Source: Silene conica (Eukaryota; Streptophyta; Magnoliopsida; Caryophyllales; Caryophyllaceae). From it: DNA of 64,000 nucleotides. The DNA lies in contig CM055312.2 of the NCBI GenBank assembly GCA_029255685.2, forward strand, positions 71,376,792 to 71,440,791. The letters run 5' to 3'. Position 1 is the stretch's first letter. Each line of letters opens with the position of its first letter. This document shows positions 47,871 to 59,619 of this stretch, piece after piece. The position numbers and the translations under genes are program-made. Below the pieces are notes generated by a model, which was not told the origin of the DNA, made no database searches, and was given only the letters and a program-made list of their open reading frames with translations.

Positions 47871-50800
47871 AAAGAAAAAGAAAAAATGTAGGAAGGAAGC
47901 GTTGGAAAAAAAGGAATAAATAAAGCAAGTATTGTTATTAATTTTGTTGATATTTGTTTTAGACTTTTAGTTTGGGTTTGGATTGTGTATGGGAATTTTG
48001 AATGGGAAATGGGTGTTGGAGACTTGGAGTAGGTGTATATAAAGAATTTAAGTGTCCAGAAATGCCTAAAAGTGGGGAGAACTTACGTGTTACTACTACA
48101 TTACCTTCTTTTAATTATCATCATCTCAACTTTTAAATACAAATATTCACGTGCTCTCACCCCGTTCGATTTTTGTTACCGACAAAAAAAAATAGATGAT
48201 CAAATGACAAATTGATCAAATGTCGTATATATATATATATATATAGCATTAAATCTTTTATTGAAGACTTTTCTGTAATATAGATGTAAATAATTGATTA
48301 AGACACCCACAAATGAGATATGTATATTTTTCATTGAGTGAAAGATATCAATATATTTTAAAGAATAAAGATTATGCTTATTCACCAACATGATATAGTC
48401 AATCATGGACATAAATGATTATTATAACTTTGGCATTTTGTTTGACCTCATTTACCATTTTGTTTCAATTACAATAAACTCTCAAATTACTCACTCCAAA
48501 ACCACCAATCAACCACCGCCCACTAGCAACATCCACCACAGTCATACCGGACCCCCTCACTACCAACGCACCACATGGACCCACGAACCCGCCACTTGCA
48601 CGCCACACCACCGTCTTTCTACCGTTCATTCCCATCGCCGCCCTAATTAGGCTAACTGAAATCAAGGCATCTACACTCCATCTATTACAACATCTTGGAC
48701 GCCGACAACCACAAATGTCGGTAACCACATCCCCCCTCGCATGTGCTAGTAACTTTCTTGTCACAAGTATTGCCTCCCTATTGTTCCTCTCCCTCACCTT
48801 CTAACGTCAACCATAACACGTCACTCTCTGACGTGCGATCTCTAGCCCATTCCCTTTCACCGCAGCCGCCTTTCCTGCATTCCTAATTTTGTTAACAATT
48901 TTTTTACAAACTCTCATTTCATTATTTAACCTTAATTAATTAAATCTCTTAATTTAATATTTTTTATGCATAGTTAATTAAATTAGGATCATTAATTATT
49001 AATTGATCAATATGAAAGATAGTATCCATAATTGAATCATTTGAATCGAATTTGATGAGATTTGAGAGGAAGAGAAGTAGAGAGAATTTGCGAGTATTTT
49101 TTTAGAAGGGTAAGTAAAGAAAAATAATTATAAAAAACGTAATTGCTCTTTCATGTACGAATTTTACTCATTCATGAACTTTTTTTCATTACTTTTCCAT
49201 TCTATACCCTTTGTCTAAAACAAAAAAACTCTCTCTAATTCTCTCCCCCAAAAAAATTAATCAAAATTTTCAAATCTGTCATAACCATGGAGGCATGTAT
49301 GCTAGTTCTCGTATCAATCAAGTAATAATTCTAATCTTTACCTTTATCAATTATATTATATGAAATTAAAAAATTGATTTAGACTAATTAAATTAGGGTT
49401 TCTTTAAATCGTTTTCTGTTTTTCTCATTTTCTTTCTTATTCTTTTTTTTATTGTTATTTGGATTGAATCTTGTCACAATAATATTAGATTTGTAGGATA
49501 TTCAATTAGAGAACAAATTGATATCACATAAAGTAAAGTAATCAAGAAATTGCTATTGAATTTATAATATTACACCCACCAATTAGCTCGTATTCATACT
49601 CTTAATTTCTTTTGTCTTCTGTCGAATTTGCATAAAGTGCATACCTAGAAGAAGTTGTACAATGACTTCAATGGATTGAATCATTGTTCTTCATTTTCTA
49701 TCAAGTTAAAAATCTTCAACTTTTCGCGAAGAGAGGCCGGGAATAGGGGAAAATATTCATGGAATTGCCTTTAAAGATGCTTGAAGAAAATCTTGTTAAA
49801 CTACATCCATACATCAAAATCCTCCCACGGATTATGAGACCTATTGTTGACACTGTTTAATGCCTAGATTCATTCATTCTGTCATGGTTGTTTCCATGAT
49901 ATTTGATATTTTTTAGTGACGAGGTGAAATAAGATTGTAATGTTGTGAAAAGATAGGAGTATTATGGTCAATCATATCCATGATTGAGTATAACTTGTCC
50001 ATGATTGAGCAATACCTTAAAAAAAATACATGAAAGAGTAAAAACTGTCCATAAAATAATGGCGTAGGTCTTACCTAGGACGGTCTTAAATTACAACCTC
50101 CCACAATCCATTTTTTATCTTAACATTATTTAAATCAATTGTAAATAATTCTTGATGTTAAACCGTCCAAAAATAAGATTTTGTGAACGGTTGTTAATTT
50201 GAAGGCATTTGGCCATTATGTTGTACATTCTACTCTATATTTTGTAGTCATCTGACGTTCAATATAATTTTCGATTTTTTTTCCTAGATTAAGACGAGAC
50301 CAAATCGGTCATCATAGTTCGTGGAATAGAAGACCAAATCGAAAGTATCTAACCTGGATTGGGTCGGACTGGACAATACAATTACCGCCTGGATCATAAA
50401 TTACTTATTTTGTAAAACGTTTTTTACATATTGCAAATTACATTGGTGAAATGAATTTGGTATAGAATATCTTTTTGCCACCAAATAAATCTAAATGACA
50501 AAGTAACAAACAAAACTACCTAAACATATATAAGGCCTACCAATTAATTGGTAGCAAAATTAGCAATGCATAACTAACATTTAAATATAAGGCCTACAAA
50601 TTAAATGGTAGCAAAATTAGTACTCGAAAAATGGTTTACTTGGTTATAAAGGAAGAAAAGGTCAACGTCTACAATTTGTATAGTTGTATTTCTATTTTGT
50701 TTGTTTCCTACTTTTCTAGTAGATAACTTGGGAATTTTGGTATGCTTCTAGCCTTTATCATCGACCAAAGTTATGCAACTTGTGTTGGGGACTTGGCTGA

Positions 50801-51027
50801 TGATTACTTATTTATTACGTGTGTGCATACGGAATGTATAAATTATCGCAAAATCTCATTTCTTTACATCCGTTTAATGATAAAGCGAGTTAAATGTCAA
50901 ATATAAGACAAAAGTAAAATATTTTAAAATTAGTAAAATATTTTTTTTCATGTAATTAAAATATTATTTTACTCATTTTATTCTTAAGATGTATATATTG
51001 TCTTATAAAAAATCTAACTTTCAATTA
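47871..51027. other. Promoter side and AT-rich intergenic DNA
   Basis: It contains a (TA)10 microsatellite at 48226-48245 and a C-rich to G-rich patch at 48470-48870 whose minus-strand frame (48465-48797) I cannot identify. A tandem duplication lies at about 50531-50620 (AAGGCCTAC...GGTAGCAAAATTAG occurs twice). TCAATCATGGA-type motifs recur near 48400 and 49970-50005 in inverted orientation, possibly eroded element ends. Confidence 0.4.
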
Positions 51028-51224
51028 TTCCCTCTGCTTCAGAGTCATTGTTCCTATTTCCTTTTCGAGTTGAGTTGAGTATTTGTTTGTTTCTTATTCT
51101 TTTTTAGCAATTTTTTTTGTAGTCTAAAATCAATTCAATATAGGCTATAATGTTTTGTGCAGTTTAAAATTATTTCCTTATTTTGACAAACAAAAAAAAC
51201 AAACACCCTGAATCAGAGAAAGTA
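51028..51224. mobile_element. Diverged Stowaway-like MITE
   Basis: TTCCCTCTGCTTCAGAGTCA at the left and an inverse (CCCTGAATCAGAGAAAGTA) at the right form imperfect inverted ends of the CTCCCTCYGT type. The core is AT-rich and non-coding. Confidence 0.5.
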
Positions 51225-51571
51225 TTACTTAAGTGAGCTATATGCCACATATTATTATCAACGTTTGTCGAAAGATTATAGGTTATTCCGGTATTGTGGG
51301 CCTGTTTATTGTCATCCTCATGTGGTATGGGTATGGCCCATGGCCCATGGCCCATGTACACCTCAATGTTAATAATCTATTCGGTCAATTTAGAACTATG
51401 GTGATATAACCTAATGTAGGGTTAGCAACAAAGGATTCCCATCTAATTATTTTAAACAAAAAAATATCATTAATCTAATGTCAAATGACTTTTTATATGA
51501 CAAAATGATGCATATAAGAAATAAAGTAAACAATACAAAAACAATTATTAAAATTAGTGGATCTAAACATA

Positions 51572-51777
51572 TACTCCCTCCGGGTTTTTATGTTATTCCC
51601 CTTTCCCTTTCCCTTTTCGATCGATAATATTGTTGTTCCCTCTTTTTTTTTTAGGAAAATTTTATACAGTCTAAAATTAATTTCGTGCGGGGTCATATGT
51701 ATTGTGTGGTCCAAATTGATTCTCTTATTTTTTTTGTAAAAATGAAAAGGAAATATCATAGAAACTCGGAGGGAGTA
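51572..51777. mobile_element. Stowaway MITE with TA duplication
   Basis: The element 51574-51775 begins CTCCCTCCGGGTTT and ends with the inverse ACTCGGAGGGAG. TA lies on both sides (51572-51573, 51776-51777). Size, ends and TA duplication are all typical. Confidence 0.85.
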
Positions 51778-52210
51778 TATATATAAGAAACGTTTCTTTA
51801 TCTTTTTAGGCAATACTTACAAAACGTGAACAATTTTTTGAAATGACGCTCAAAATTAAGGTAATTGTCGTTTTGGGTTGGATTTGAAACTAATTGTCAA
51901 AATGGTGTCCACGTAAGATCGTTTTTGTAATACCTCGCATTTTGGGGCTTGTCGAAGGTAAGCGATAGAGTTTTCGTTATTAAATCGTTCGTTAAATGGC
52001 TTATTTACACTCGTTTTGTGTGAGATATTTGAGACTTAAGTGGGGTTCGAATAGGGGATCTTGGGATCCTATTTTAATCTTGGTAGTATGGGGTTGCTAG
52101 GGGTCGAACTTGGGACCTATTGTGTGCCTTGAGTGGGCCTCGAATAGCGTGCCAAGGTAAGCCCACACACGGAATTCTGACATACCACCTATAATCCTTC
52201 CCTGCCGCCA

Positions 52211-52217
52211 TATATAG
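52211..52217 (+). promoter_or_regulatory. Likely LTR TATA box
   Basis: TATATAG lies in a GC-richer setting (CTGCCGCCA before, GAGGGTTC after), a plausible core promoter about 286 bp into the LTR. The same site is at 59904-59910 in the 3' LTR. No transcript data support it here. Confidence 0.5.
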
Positions 52218-53754
52218 AGGGTTCTTTGGTGATCTTAACCTTATTCAAAAACAGATCTAACTTTACCAAAACCTAGCCGCCACCTTAGAGAAGAGAAAGC
52301 ACCAGGGCACGGTGGTTGTAAGCAACCCTAAGACATCTCGTTTTGGCCGAGCAGCAGGGCTGATCACCACGATTTCTGTAACATTACTGTATGCATCTTT
52401 TTGTCGTTTGTTTTAGAGTAGATTTACACTTTATATTCTGGTTGTGTTTACATAATCTTATGCTAGTATGTACAAAGTTTACATGTTGGTAATAGTTGTG
52501 GCGTCGTGGTTGTTTTTACACGTTTTTCGAGGCTGTCAAACACGGGGTCAGGGAAAGGGGTGGTACGTTTCATTCTGGTCGTGGTTGTTGCGTCTTTTCT
52601 AAATCAGTTTTTGGTGTTGGTTGTTGGTCGTCTGTTCTGGGTCTTTGGGTGCTGAAACTGGTGGGTCATAGGGGTTGTTTGTGGTAGTAGTCTCAGGTTA
52701 TGGAGGTGCGTAGTCACGGTGTTAAAGGGTTGGTTGTCAGGGGTGTTTATGGGTTGTTTTCTGTCGAAGTCAGGGGCAGAGGTTGTTCAGGTGAGCGCAT
52801 GGGTGTTTGGGGGTGGTAGCATTGAGGACTCGGGGGAGGTCAGTGCTTTGCTACCACCGTGTCTCGAGTCTGGTGTCCAGGGTAGGTGTTGGTGGTCAGA
52901 GGGGCTGATGGCGGTGGTTGGTGTAGTGTCGAATGGGGGTTGAAGAGGGTCTGGTCAGAAGGAGGGGCAGGTAGTCGGGGTGTTTTGGGAGTCTGGTTCA
53001 GACCACCGGCGGCCGACGAGGCTGCTGCTGGTGGCTCTGTGGGTAGTCTGCGGTTCAGGGAACGTGTCGGGGTGGCTGTAGGTGGTGGATGGTGGTGAGA
53101 CACGGCGGTCTAGGGGTGTTTGTACACGGAAGTCATCACGGGGGGGGCTGGGCTGTTCACGGCTGTTTTACTACTTTTGTTATTTTTGTTATTATTATTA
53201 TTATTCTTATTTTTACTATTATTATTAATATCATTATTATTATTCTTATTTTTATTTCCTTTATTAATTTTATTAATGATCTTAGAATATTTGCATTTAA
53301 GGGGTAATATGATAATTATAGTATATGTTTAATTGGTATTTATGGTAAAGATTTGGTTTTTGAATTTTAAACCAAGTGTTTATTTGCTTGTCGGAGTTAC
53401 TATTTTTAGTAGCTACTATATTTAGAAAGTTACTATTTTGGGTAACTCGGTTATTGGGGAAACTTTCTAAGTATAGGAAGTGTCTATTAATAGAATGTGT
53501 TTATGTTATACGTGAATTAGGGAAATATTAATTAAAGTAATACTTATCTAGGTGGAAGTTTTCGTGTGGAGCATTTCTGAGAACGGTTGTGCATTTTACC
53601 ATTTGCTTCTGCAACTACAGGTAGGGGGAAATACGATACATGTCATAATGAATACTCAGTTGTTATTGATGATTTCCATGAATGTTTTATACTAACATTT
53701 GGTTGGTATATTATGATATTTATTTATATATATTCTGTGATACGTTATGAATGA

Positions 53755-53897
53755 GGAGATGAAAAAGGGTCTGTGTGGCGCGGAGATAAAAAGGGTCTGT
53801 GTTTGGTGCGGAGATAAAAGGGTCTGTGTGGCGCGGAGATAAAAGGGGTCTGTGTTTGGTGCGGAGGAAAAAGGGTCTGTGATTCGGAGTGGAGATA
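53755..53897 (+). repeat. Minisatellite in the LTR
   Basis: About five units of 24-30 bp alternate between two forms: AAAAGGGTCTGTGTGGCGCGG and a version with GTGTTTGGTGCGG, each joined by AGATAA. The same array is at about 61451-61592 in the other LTR. Confidence 0.8.
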
Positions 53898-54292
53898 TTC
53901 AGCTTTCTATTTATAGTAATGTTTCTATTTATGGTTTACCTACTCAACCTTGTGGTTGACCCTGTGTATTCGTGATCACCTGTGATGAACCAATGATTGG
54001 GGAGCAGATTGACAGGTGGCTAAGACTAAAGGGGGAGCTATGGGAGAAAGAGCCGGATCCGGACCAGATTAGATGTTTAGACCACATTAGTCAGTTTTAA
54101 TATGAGTTGTACTTTATTTACGTTGTTAAGACTTTTGATACAGTTGTAAGGATCATGACTTGAGTTAACTTTAATTTAAAGTACTGTTTATCTTCCTTTG
54201 TATCTACTGCCTCGGGAAACCGAGATGGTAACACCTGTATTTATCTAAGGAGCCCTAGTTCAGGCCCTTAAATAAATGGGGGTGTTACAAAG

Positions 54293-54304
54293 TGGTATCA
54301 GAGC
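54293..54304 (+). other. Primer binding site, initiator tRNA-Met type
   Basis: TGGTATCAGAGC starts three bases after the LTR and is complementary to the 3' end of plant initiator tRNA-Met. Confidence 0.9.
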
Positions 54305-54840
54305 GAACGATCCTCAGGCCTAACCTAATGAACCTAATGAATATAGGAGAGTCTAAATAAAATGAACCCCGGGATAGGGCTGTTAGGAGCACACTAAAGG
54401 GGAAGTATGAGTCTGGGGCCCCCTCACACCGAACCATAGGCCCTATCAGTCTTACCCGGGAACCCAGAGTGCATATACGAGAGAAAAGGGTAGAATAGGG
54501 GGTGGTGAAAGTGATAGCATACTGTGAAAAGTATATTATGAGAATTCTGAGCATAAGAAACGTTGGAAAAGCCGGAAGGGGCATGAGCATGAATGAACCT
54601 TTATTTGTTCGGATAAAAAGTATATTTCATTGTGGTATGTTAAGTGATATGAAACATGCTAGTAATTTTCTTTCATCCTGTCTAGCGATATGCGGTTATG
54701 TGAACCCTGAGCCATGTTATATAAGAAAAAAAAACTAATCTATATGATAAGTGTTTATAATTTTGAATGCTTAGAGAGCTTAGCCCTAAACCCAATGGGT
54801 ACCCATGTACGTCGGGACTCATTCTTTCTTGTTTTATAGT
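54305..54840 (+). other. Untranslated leader of the chromovirus
   Basis: 536 bp between primer site and gag. It has no long open frame of its own in the sense of the element and presumably holds packaging signals. Confidence 0.5.
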
Positions 54841-57800
54841 ATGCCTCCGCGAAGAGAGAATGCAGTTAACATCACCCAAGAAGAGGTGGATCGTTTGATA
54901 GCTGAAAATGAGGCCCTAAAGGCCAAACGTATGGACTCAGCGAAAATGAGCACAATCATAGCAAGACATCACCCTACCCAATTCACTGGGGAGGGGGAAC
55001 CTCATCTGTTGGGAGCATGGTGCCGGGAATTTGGAAACCTGTTTGAGTTGGTGGACTGCCCGGAAGAATTGAGGGTAGATCAGGCTGCCCACTACCTGAG
55101 GGGTATGGCTGGAGACTGGTGGACCTCAAATAAGGGAGAGCTTCGGGAAGCAGCTACAGAGGGTGGATCCGCGTTCGTTCCGTGGGATGCATTCAAGGGA
55201 GTTCTGAACGAGGCATTCTTACCGGAGTTCCAAAAGAGCAAGCTGAGGGAGGAGTTCGACTCGTTCCGGATGACGGAGGACATGACTGTAGAGGTTTACT
55301 ACAGGAAATTCATTCAGCTGGTACACTACGTGGGAGATATGGGGTTCGACGATGCTATGCTGGCCATGAAATTTGAGAGGGGACTATCAATCGCGGTTAT
55401 GAAGAGATTGATTGCAGCTCCGCCCACCACAGTCCGTGACATCTACTTAAGGGCTGGGGCGGCGGAGAGGCTTTCAGATATGATTAAGGCAGACAAGAAG
55501 ACCAGGTCAGAAAAGAGGAAGGCTGAACCAGTAGCTGAGGGTTCAGGATCGAAAAAGCAAAGTAATAACAAGTTCAGTGGGTATTTCGGGAGTAGTGCCT
55601 CTGGGGGTGGAAGGAATCAGAGTGGGGGCAACTTCAGGAGTGGGGGTTCAGGCAGTGGCTCAGTGGGAGTGGTCTGTTTTGGCTGCGGGAAGATTGGGCA
55701 CAAACAGGCAGTATGTCGTTCTTCTGGAGGGAATCAGTCCGGGGGTTATCGCACACCTACATCTGGATATCAGGGACCTCGCACGCAGTCCTATGGCAGC
55801 AGTGGCTATCGCACACCCATGACAAACTATGGTGGGGGTGCGAAGTCTGGAGGCAGCAGCAACTACCAGAGGAACTACAACAACAACAATCAGAATCGTT
55901 CGTATCAGAATCAGTACAATGGAGGTGGGAACAGCAACAAGACGGGGACGGCAGGAAATCAGCAGGCTGGGACATCTTCTGCCAACCAGAGTGGGGTCAA
56001 GTCCAGTGGCAAACTCTTTGCCATGGGAAAGCAGGCCGCTCAAGAGGACGCTCATGTGGTTACGGGTACTTTTCTTGTGAACTCTAAACCTACTTTCGTG
56101 CTTTTTGATTCCGGTGCCACCCATTCTTTTGTGTCTAGAGATCATGTTAGAGTTTTGGGGCTTGAGAGGTTCGACTGGGTCGCAGACTCAGTGACCATAC
56201 CTTCAGGAGAGTCAATAGCTTGTAGTAGAGTCTATGGAAGTGTACCCATCAAAATCGGGGAAGCGATGTTCTATTGTGATCTCATAGAATTTCCGCTGGG
56301 AGGTTTTGAGGTGATCCTAGGGATGGATTGGCTGGGGAAGTATAGGGCGTTTATCGACTGTCATCAAAAGAAAATTTCCTTGAAGGGACCCAAGGGAGTG
56401 AGGGTGTCTTACAAGGGATACCGAGTCAAACCAAAAATCAAATTCATTTCTGTCAACACCTTGAAATCTAGCTTGAGGAAAGGAGAGAGCCTGATCTTGT
56501 GTCAAATGTGGAACTGTGAGGCTGAGACCCCCAAGACTAGTGAGATACCTGTGGTACGGGAGTTTGAGGGAGTTTTTCGTGACGACGTTCCGGGATTACC
56601 GCCAAGGAGGGAAGTGGAATTCTCCATCGACCTAAAGCCAGGGGCGGGACCAATATCTAAATCACCGTACCGTATGGGACCGAAAGAGATGGAGGAGTTG
56701 AAGAAGCAGTTGGATGAACTAGCTGAGAAAGGGTTCATCCGACCCAGTGTGTCGCCCTGGGGAGCACCCGTTTTGTTTGTGAAGAAGAAGGATGGTAGTT
56801 TGAGGCTATGTGTTGATTACCGAGAGTTGAACAATGTAACCATCAAGAACCGTTATCCGTTGCCGAGAATTGACGATCTGTTCGATCAGTTGAGTGGAGC
56901 CGGGGTTTTCTCCAAGATTGATTTGAGATCCGGGTATCATCAATTGAGGATAAAGGATGAGGATATTCCGAAGACCGCTTTCCGAACGAGGTATGGCCAC
57001 TATGAATTTGTGGTTATGCCCTTTAGATTGACTAATGCTCCAGCTGTGTTCATGGACTTGATGAATCGAGTCTTCAGCCCGTATCTCGACAAGTTCGTGG
57101 TGGTATTTATCGATGATATCCTGGTATATTCCAAGAATGCAGAGGAGCACGAAGATCATTTGAGGAAAGTACTTCAGACCTTGGAGGAGCATAAGCTCAA
57201 TGCTAAGTTGAGCAAATGTGAGTTCTGGTTGGAGAAAGTGGCATTTCTGGGGCATGTAATTTCAAAAGAGGGAGTGGCTGTTGACCCTAGTAAAATTGAA
57301 GCTGTGACTAAGTGGCAAAGTCCGAAGAATGTGAGTGAGATCCGAAGTTTTCTGGGGTTAGCTGGTTATTACCGGAGATTCGTCAAAGATTTTTCAAAGA
57401 TAGCGAAGCCGTTGACGTCGTTGATGAGGAAGGAGAATCGTTACATCTGGGATGAGAGTTGTGAAAAGGCATTCCTAACCCTTAAGGAACGCCTGACAAC
57501 AGCTCCTATCCTGGCCTTGCCAGTTGGGAGTGATAATTTTGAAGTTTACACCGACGCTTCAAAGCATGGGTTGGGTTGTGTGCTAATGCAGAATGGGAGA
57601 GTGATCGCGTATGCTTCTCGCCAGTTGAAGACCTACGAAGAGAATTATCCGACTCATGATTTGGAGTTGGGCGCTGTGGTCTTTGCACTGAAATTGTGGC
57701 GTCATTACCTTTATGGAGCCACTTTTAAGGTGTTTTCTGACCATAAGAGCCTGAAATACATCTACACACAGAAGGAGTTGAACATGAGGCAGAGGAGGTG

Positions 57801-59442
57801 GATAGAGTTGATCGGAGATTATGATATGCAGATTGTCTACCACGAAGGCAAGGCAAATGTGGTAGCTGACGCTCTAAGTAGGAAGTCAATACATGCTTTG
57901 GATTGTGCCAGATCGAGAGGGAGGTTGTATGGTGAACTAAGAGAGATGGGAATATTCATGATCCGGAAAGGGGACACTCTTGGTGACCTGACCGTGGAGC
58001 CTGAGTTGTATGGGGAGATTCGGGAGTTACAGAAGAACGATGAGAGAATCCAGAAGTGGCGTTTGATGGTGGAGAATGGAAATGGTGATGGGGCATCCAA
58101 GTTCAGTATTCATACCGACGGTGGTTTGAGGTTCAGTGGGAGATGGTGTGTACCGAATGTTGAAGAGCTAAAGAAGAAGATTCTGACTGAAGCTCATGCT
58201 ACCCCTTATTCAGTTCACCCAGGGGGTGATAAGCTGTATAAGGACCTTAAGAAGACGTTTTGGTGGCCGAATATGAAGAAGGAGGTTGCAGAGTTTGTCT
58301 CGAGGTGTTTGACGTGTCAGCGAGTAAAAGGGGAGCATAAAAGACCTCAAGGGAAGGTCCAACCACTAGATGTGCCAGAGTGGAAGTGGGAGAATATCTC
58401 GATGGACTTTATTGTGGGGTTGCCTCGAACTCAGAGGGGCAACAACATGATTTGGGTGATCGTGGATCGTTTAACTAAGTCAGCTCACTTTATTCCGATG
58501 AAAGATACCTGGAGTAAAGCTGAGTTGGCTAAGTCGTATGTTCAGAATGTGGTCAAACTGCATGGTGTACCCAAGGATATTGTTTCAGATCGGGATTCGA
58601 GGTTTATATCCAGGTTTTGGCAGGAGTTGCAGACTGCTTTAGGTACCCAATTGAAGATGAGTACAGCTTTTCATCCGGCTACTGATGGTCAGACTGAGCG
58701 GACAATTCAGACTCTTGAGGATATGTTGAGAGCTTGTGTACTTGAGTTCGGAGGATCTTGGGAGGATCGACTGGGGTTGATCGAGTTTTCTTATAATAAC
58801 AGCTACCATGCAAGTATTGGCATGGCCCCTTTCGAGGCTCTTTATGGGAGGAAGTGTCGGAGCCCTGTATGTTGGGATGATCGAGCTGATGTCGTGACAT
58901 TGGGGCCAGATATGATTCAGGAGATGGTGGAGCAGGTTCAGATTATTCGTCAGCGGATGAGGGCCGCTCAGGATCGACAGAAGAGCTATGCAGATCTGAA
59001 GAGGAGTGATATTTCGTTTGAGGTCGGAGAGAAAGTGTTACTAAAGGTCTCTCCGATGAAGGGTGTGATGCGATTCGGCAAGCGTGGCAAACTGAGTCAG
59101 AAATTTATTGGACCATTTGAGATCTTAGACAGAGTTGGAGAGGTGGCATATCGCTTAGCCTTGCCTCCAACCCTATCTAAGGTCCATAATGTGTTCCATG
59201 TGTCTCAGTTGAGGAAATACGTGAGCGATCCATCACATGTGCTGCAGCATGAGGTGATTGAGGTGGATGAGCAGTTAGCATACATTGAGACTCCGAAAGA
59301 GATTTTGGACAGGAAGGTACGGAAGACTCGTAATGGGGAAACATCCTTGGTGAAAGTCTTGTGGACAAATCATAATCAGGAGGAGGCTACGTGGGAGCCC
59401 GAGGCGTCTATGAGGGAACGTTACCCACATTTGTTTGATTGA
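54841..59442 (+). CDS. Gag-pol polyprotein of a Tekay-like chromovirus
   Basis: One frame of 1533 residues. I chose ATG 54841 (MPPRREN) since a usual gag start follows; an earlier ATG at 54805 is in frame. Order: gag (~1-250), zinc knuckle [14 protein letters not shown] (279-292), protease [10 protein letters not shown] (D423), reverse transcriptase with FIDDILVYS (D758, D759), RNase [10 protein letters not shown] (D905), integrase with HHCC region (from H1119) and D1189, D1250, E1286, then a chromodomain-like tail (~1481-1533, [12 protein letters not shown]). Gag and pol are in one frame without stop. Odd: the RT block MPFxLTNAPA has R at 729, where the family has G. This may weaken or kill RT despite the intact frame. 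Confidence 0.95.
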   Translation: MPPRRENAVNITQEEVDRLIAENEALKAKRMDSAKMSTIIARHHPTQFTGEGEPHLLGAWCREFGNLFELVDCPEELRVDQAAHYLRGMAGDWWTSNKGELREAATEGGSAFVPWDAFKGVLNEAFLPEFQKSKLREEFDSFRMTEDMTVEVYYRKFIQLVHYVGDMGFDDAMLAMKFERGLSIAVMKRLIAAPPTTVRDIYLRAGAAERLSDMIKADKKTRSEKRKAEPVAEGSGSKKQSNNKFSGYFGSSASGGGRNQSGGNFRSGGSGSGSVGVVCFGCGKIGHKQAVCRSSGGNQSGGYRTPTSGYQGPRTQSYGSSGYRTPMTNYGGGAKSGGSSNYQRNYNNNNQNRSYQNQYNGGGNSNKTGTAGNQQAGTSSANQSGVKSSGKLFAMGKQAAQEDAHVVTGTFLVNSKPTFVLFDSGATHSFVSRDHVRVLGLERFDWVADSVTIPSGESIACSRVYGSVPIKIGEAMFYCDLIEFPLGGFEVILGMDWLGKYRAFIDCHQKKISLKGPKGVRVSYKGYRVKPKIKFISVNTLKSSLRKGESLILCQMWNCEAETPKTSEIPVVREFEGVFRDDVPGLPPRREVEFSIDLKPGAGPISKSPYRMGPKEMEELKKQLDELAEKGFIRPSVSPWGAPVLFVKKKDGSLRLCVDYRELNNVTIKNRYPLPRIDDLFDQLSGAGVFSKIDLRSGYHQLRIKDEDIPKTAFRTRYGHYEFVVMPFRLTNAPAVFMDLMNRVFSPYLDKFVVVFIDDILVYSKNAEEHEDHLRKVLQTLEEHKLNAKLSKCEFWLEKVAFLGHVISKEGVAVDPSKIEAVTKWQSPKNVSEIRSFLGLAGYYRRFVKDFSKIAKPLTSLMRKENRYIWDESCEKAFLTLKERLTTAPILALPVGSDNFEVYTDASKHGLGCVLMQNGRVIAYASRQLKTYEENYPTHDLELGAVVFALKLWRHYLYGATFKVFSDHKSLKYIYTQKELNMRQRRWIELIGDYDMQIVYHEGKANVVADALSRKSIHALDCARSRGRLYGELREMGIFMIRKGDTLGDLTVEPELYGEIRELQKNDERIQKWRLMVENGNGDGASKFSIHTDGGLRFSGRWCVPNVEELKKKILTEAHATPYSVHPGGDKLYKDLKKTFWWPNMKKEVAEFVSRCLTCQRVKGEHKRPQGKVQPLDVPEWKWENISMDFIVGLPRTQRGNNMIWVIVDRLTKSAHFIPMKDTWSKAELAKSYVQNVVKLHGVPKDIVSDRDSRFISRFWQELQTALGTQLKMSTAFHPATDGQTERTIQTLEDMLRACVLEFGGSWEDRLGLIEFSYNNSYHASIGMAPFEALYGRKCRSPVCWDDRADVVTLGPDMIQEMVEQVQIIRQRMRAAQDRQKSYADLKRSDISFEVGEKVLLKVSPMKGVMRFGKRGKLSQKFIGPFEILDRVGEVAYRLALPPTLSKVHNVFHVSQLRKYVSDPSHVLQHEVIEVDEQLAYIETPKEILDRKVRKTRNGETSLVKVLWTNHNQEEATWEPEASMRERYPHLFD

Positions 59443-59601
59443 GGTAAGTTACGCGGACGTAACTTTTCTTTAAGGGGGGCGGAATGTGACAATATGCGTT
59501 TTAATTTAAGTTTATGCAAATTGTGTTGTGATATTTATGTTTCGAGCTTGTTTGAGTTGTTCGTTTGTCACTTAAGTATGTTAGAACTTCGGGACGAAGT
59601 T

Positions 59602-59619
59602 CTTTTAAGGGGGAAAGAC
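59602..59619 (+). other. Polypurine tract of the chromovirus
   Basis: TTTTAAGGGGGAAAGAC lies directly before the 3' LTR. A second G-rich tract (AAGGGGGGCGG, about 59473-59483) lies further upstream and could be a secondary primer. Confidence 0.75.

Larger units (their letters stand above)
51926..54289 (+). repeat. 5' LTR of the chromovirus
   Basis: 2364 bp, TGTAATACCTCG to GGGTGTTACA. It contains a TATA box, a (TTA)n-like tract at ~53170-53265, a 5-copy minisatellite at 53755-53897 and an AATAAA at 54271-54276. Confidence 0.95.

Noticed and set aside
48465..48797. 110-codon minus-strand frame
   Set aside because: No known domain, no splice context, and the composition is that of a local GC patch.
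52496..53332. Several 60-87-codon frames in the chromovirus LTR, repeated at 60190-61027
   Set aside because: They are repeated only because the LTR is repeated. They lack domains and several are low complexity.
55660..56145. 161-codon antisense frame in gag-pol
   Set aside because: Shadow of the Gly/Ser/Asn-rich gag linker on the other strand.
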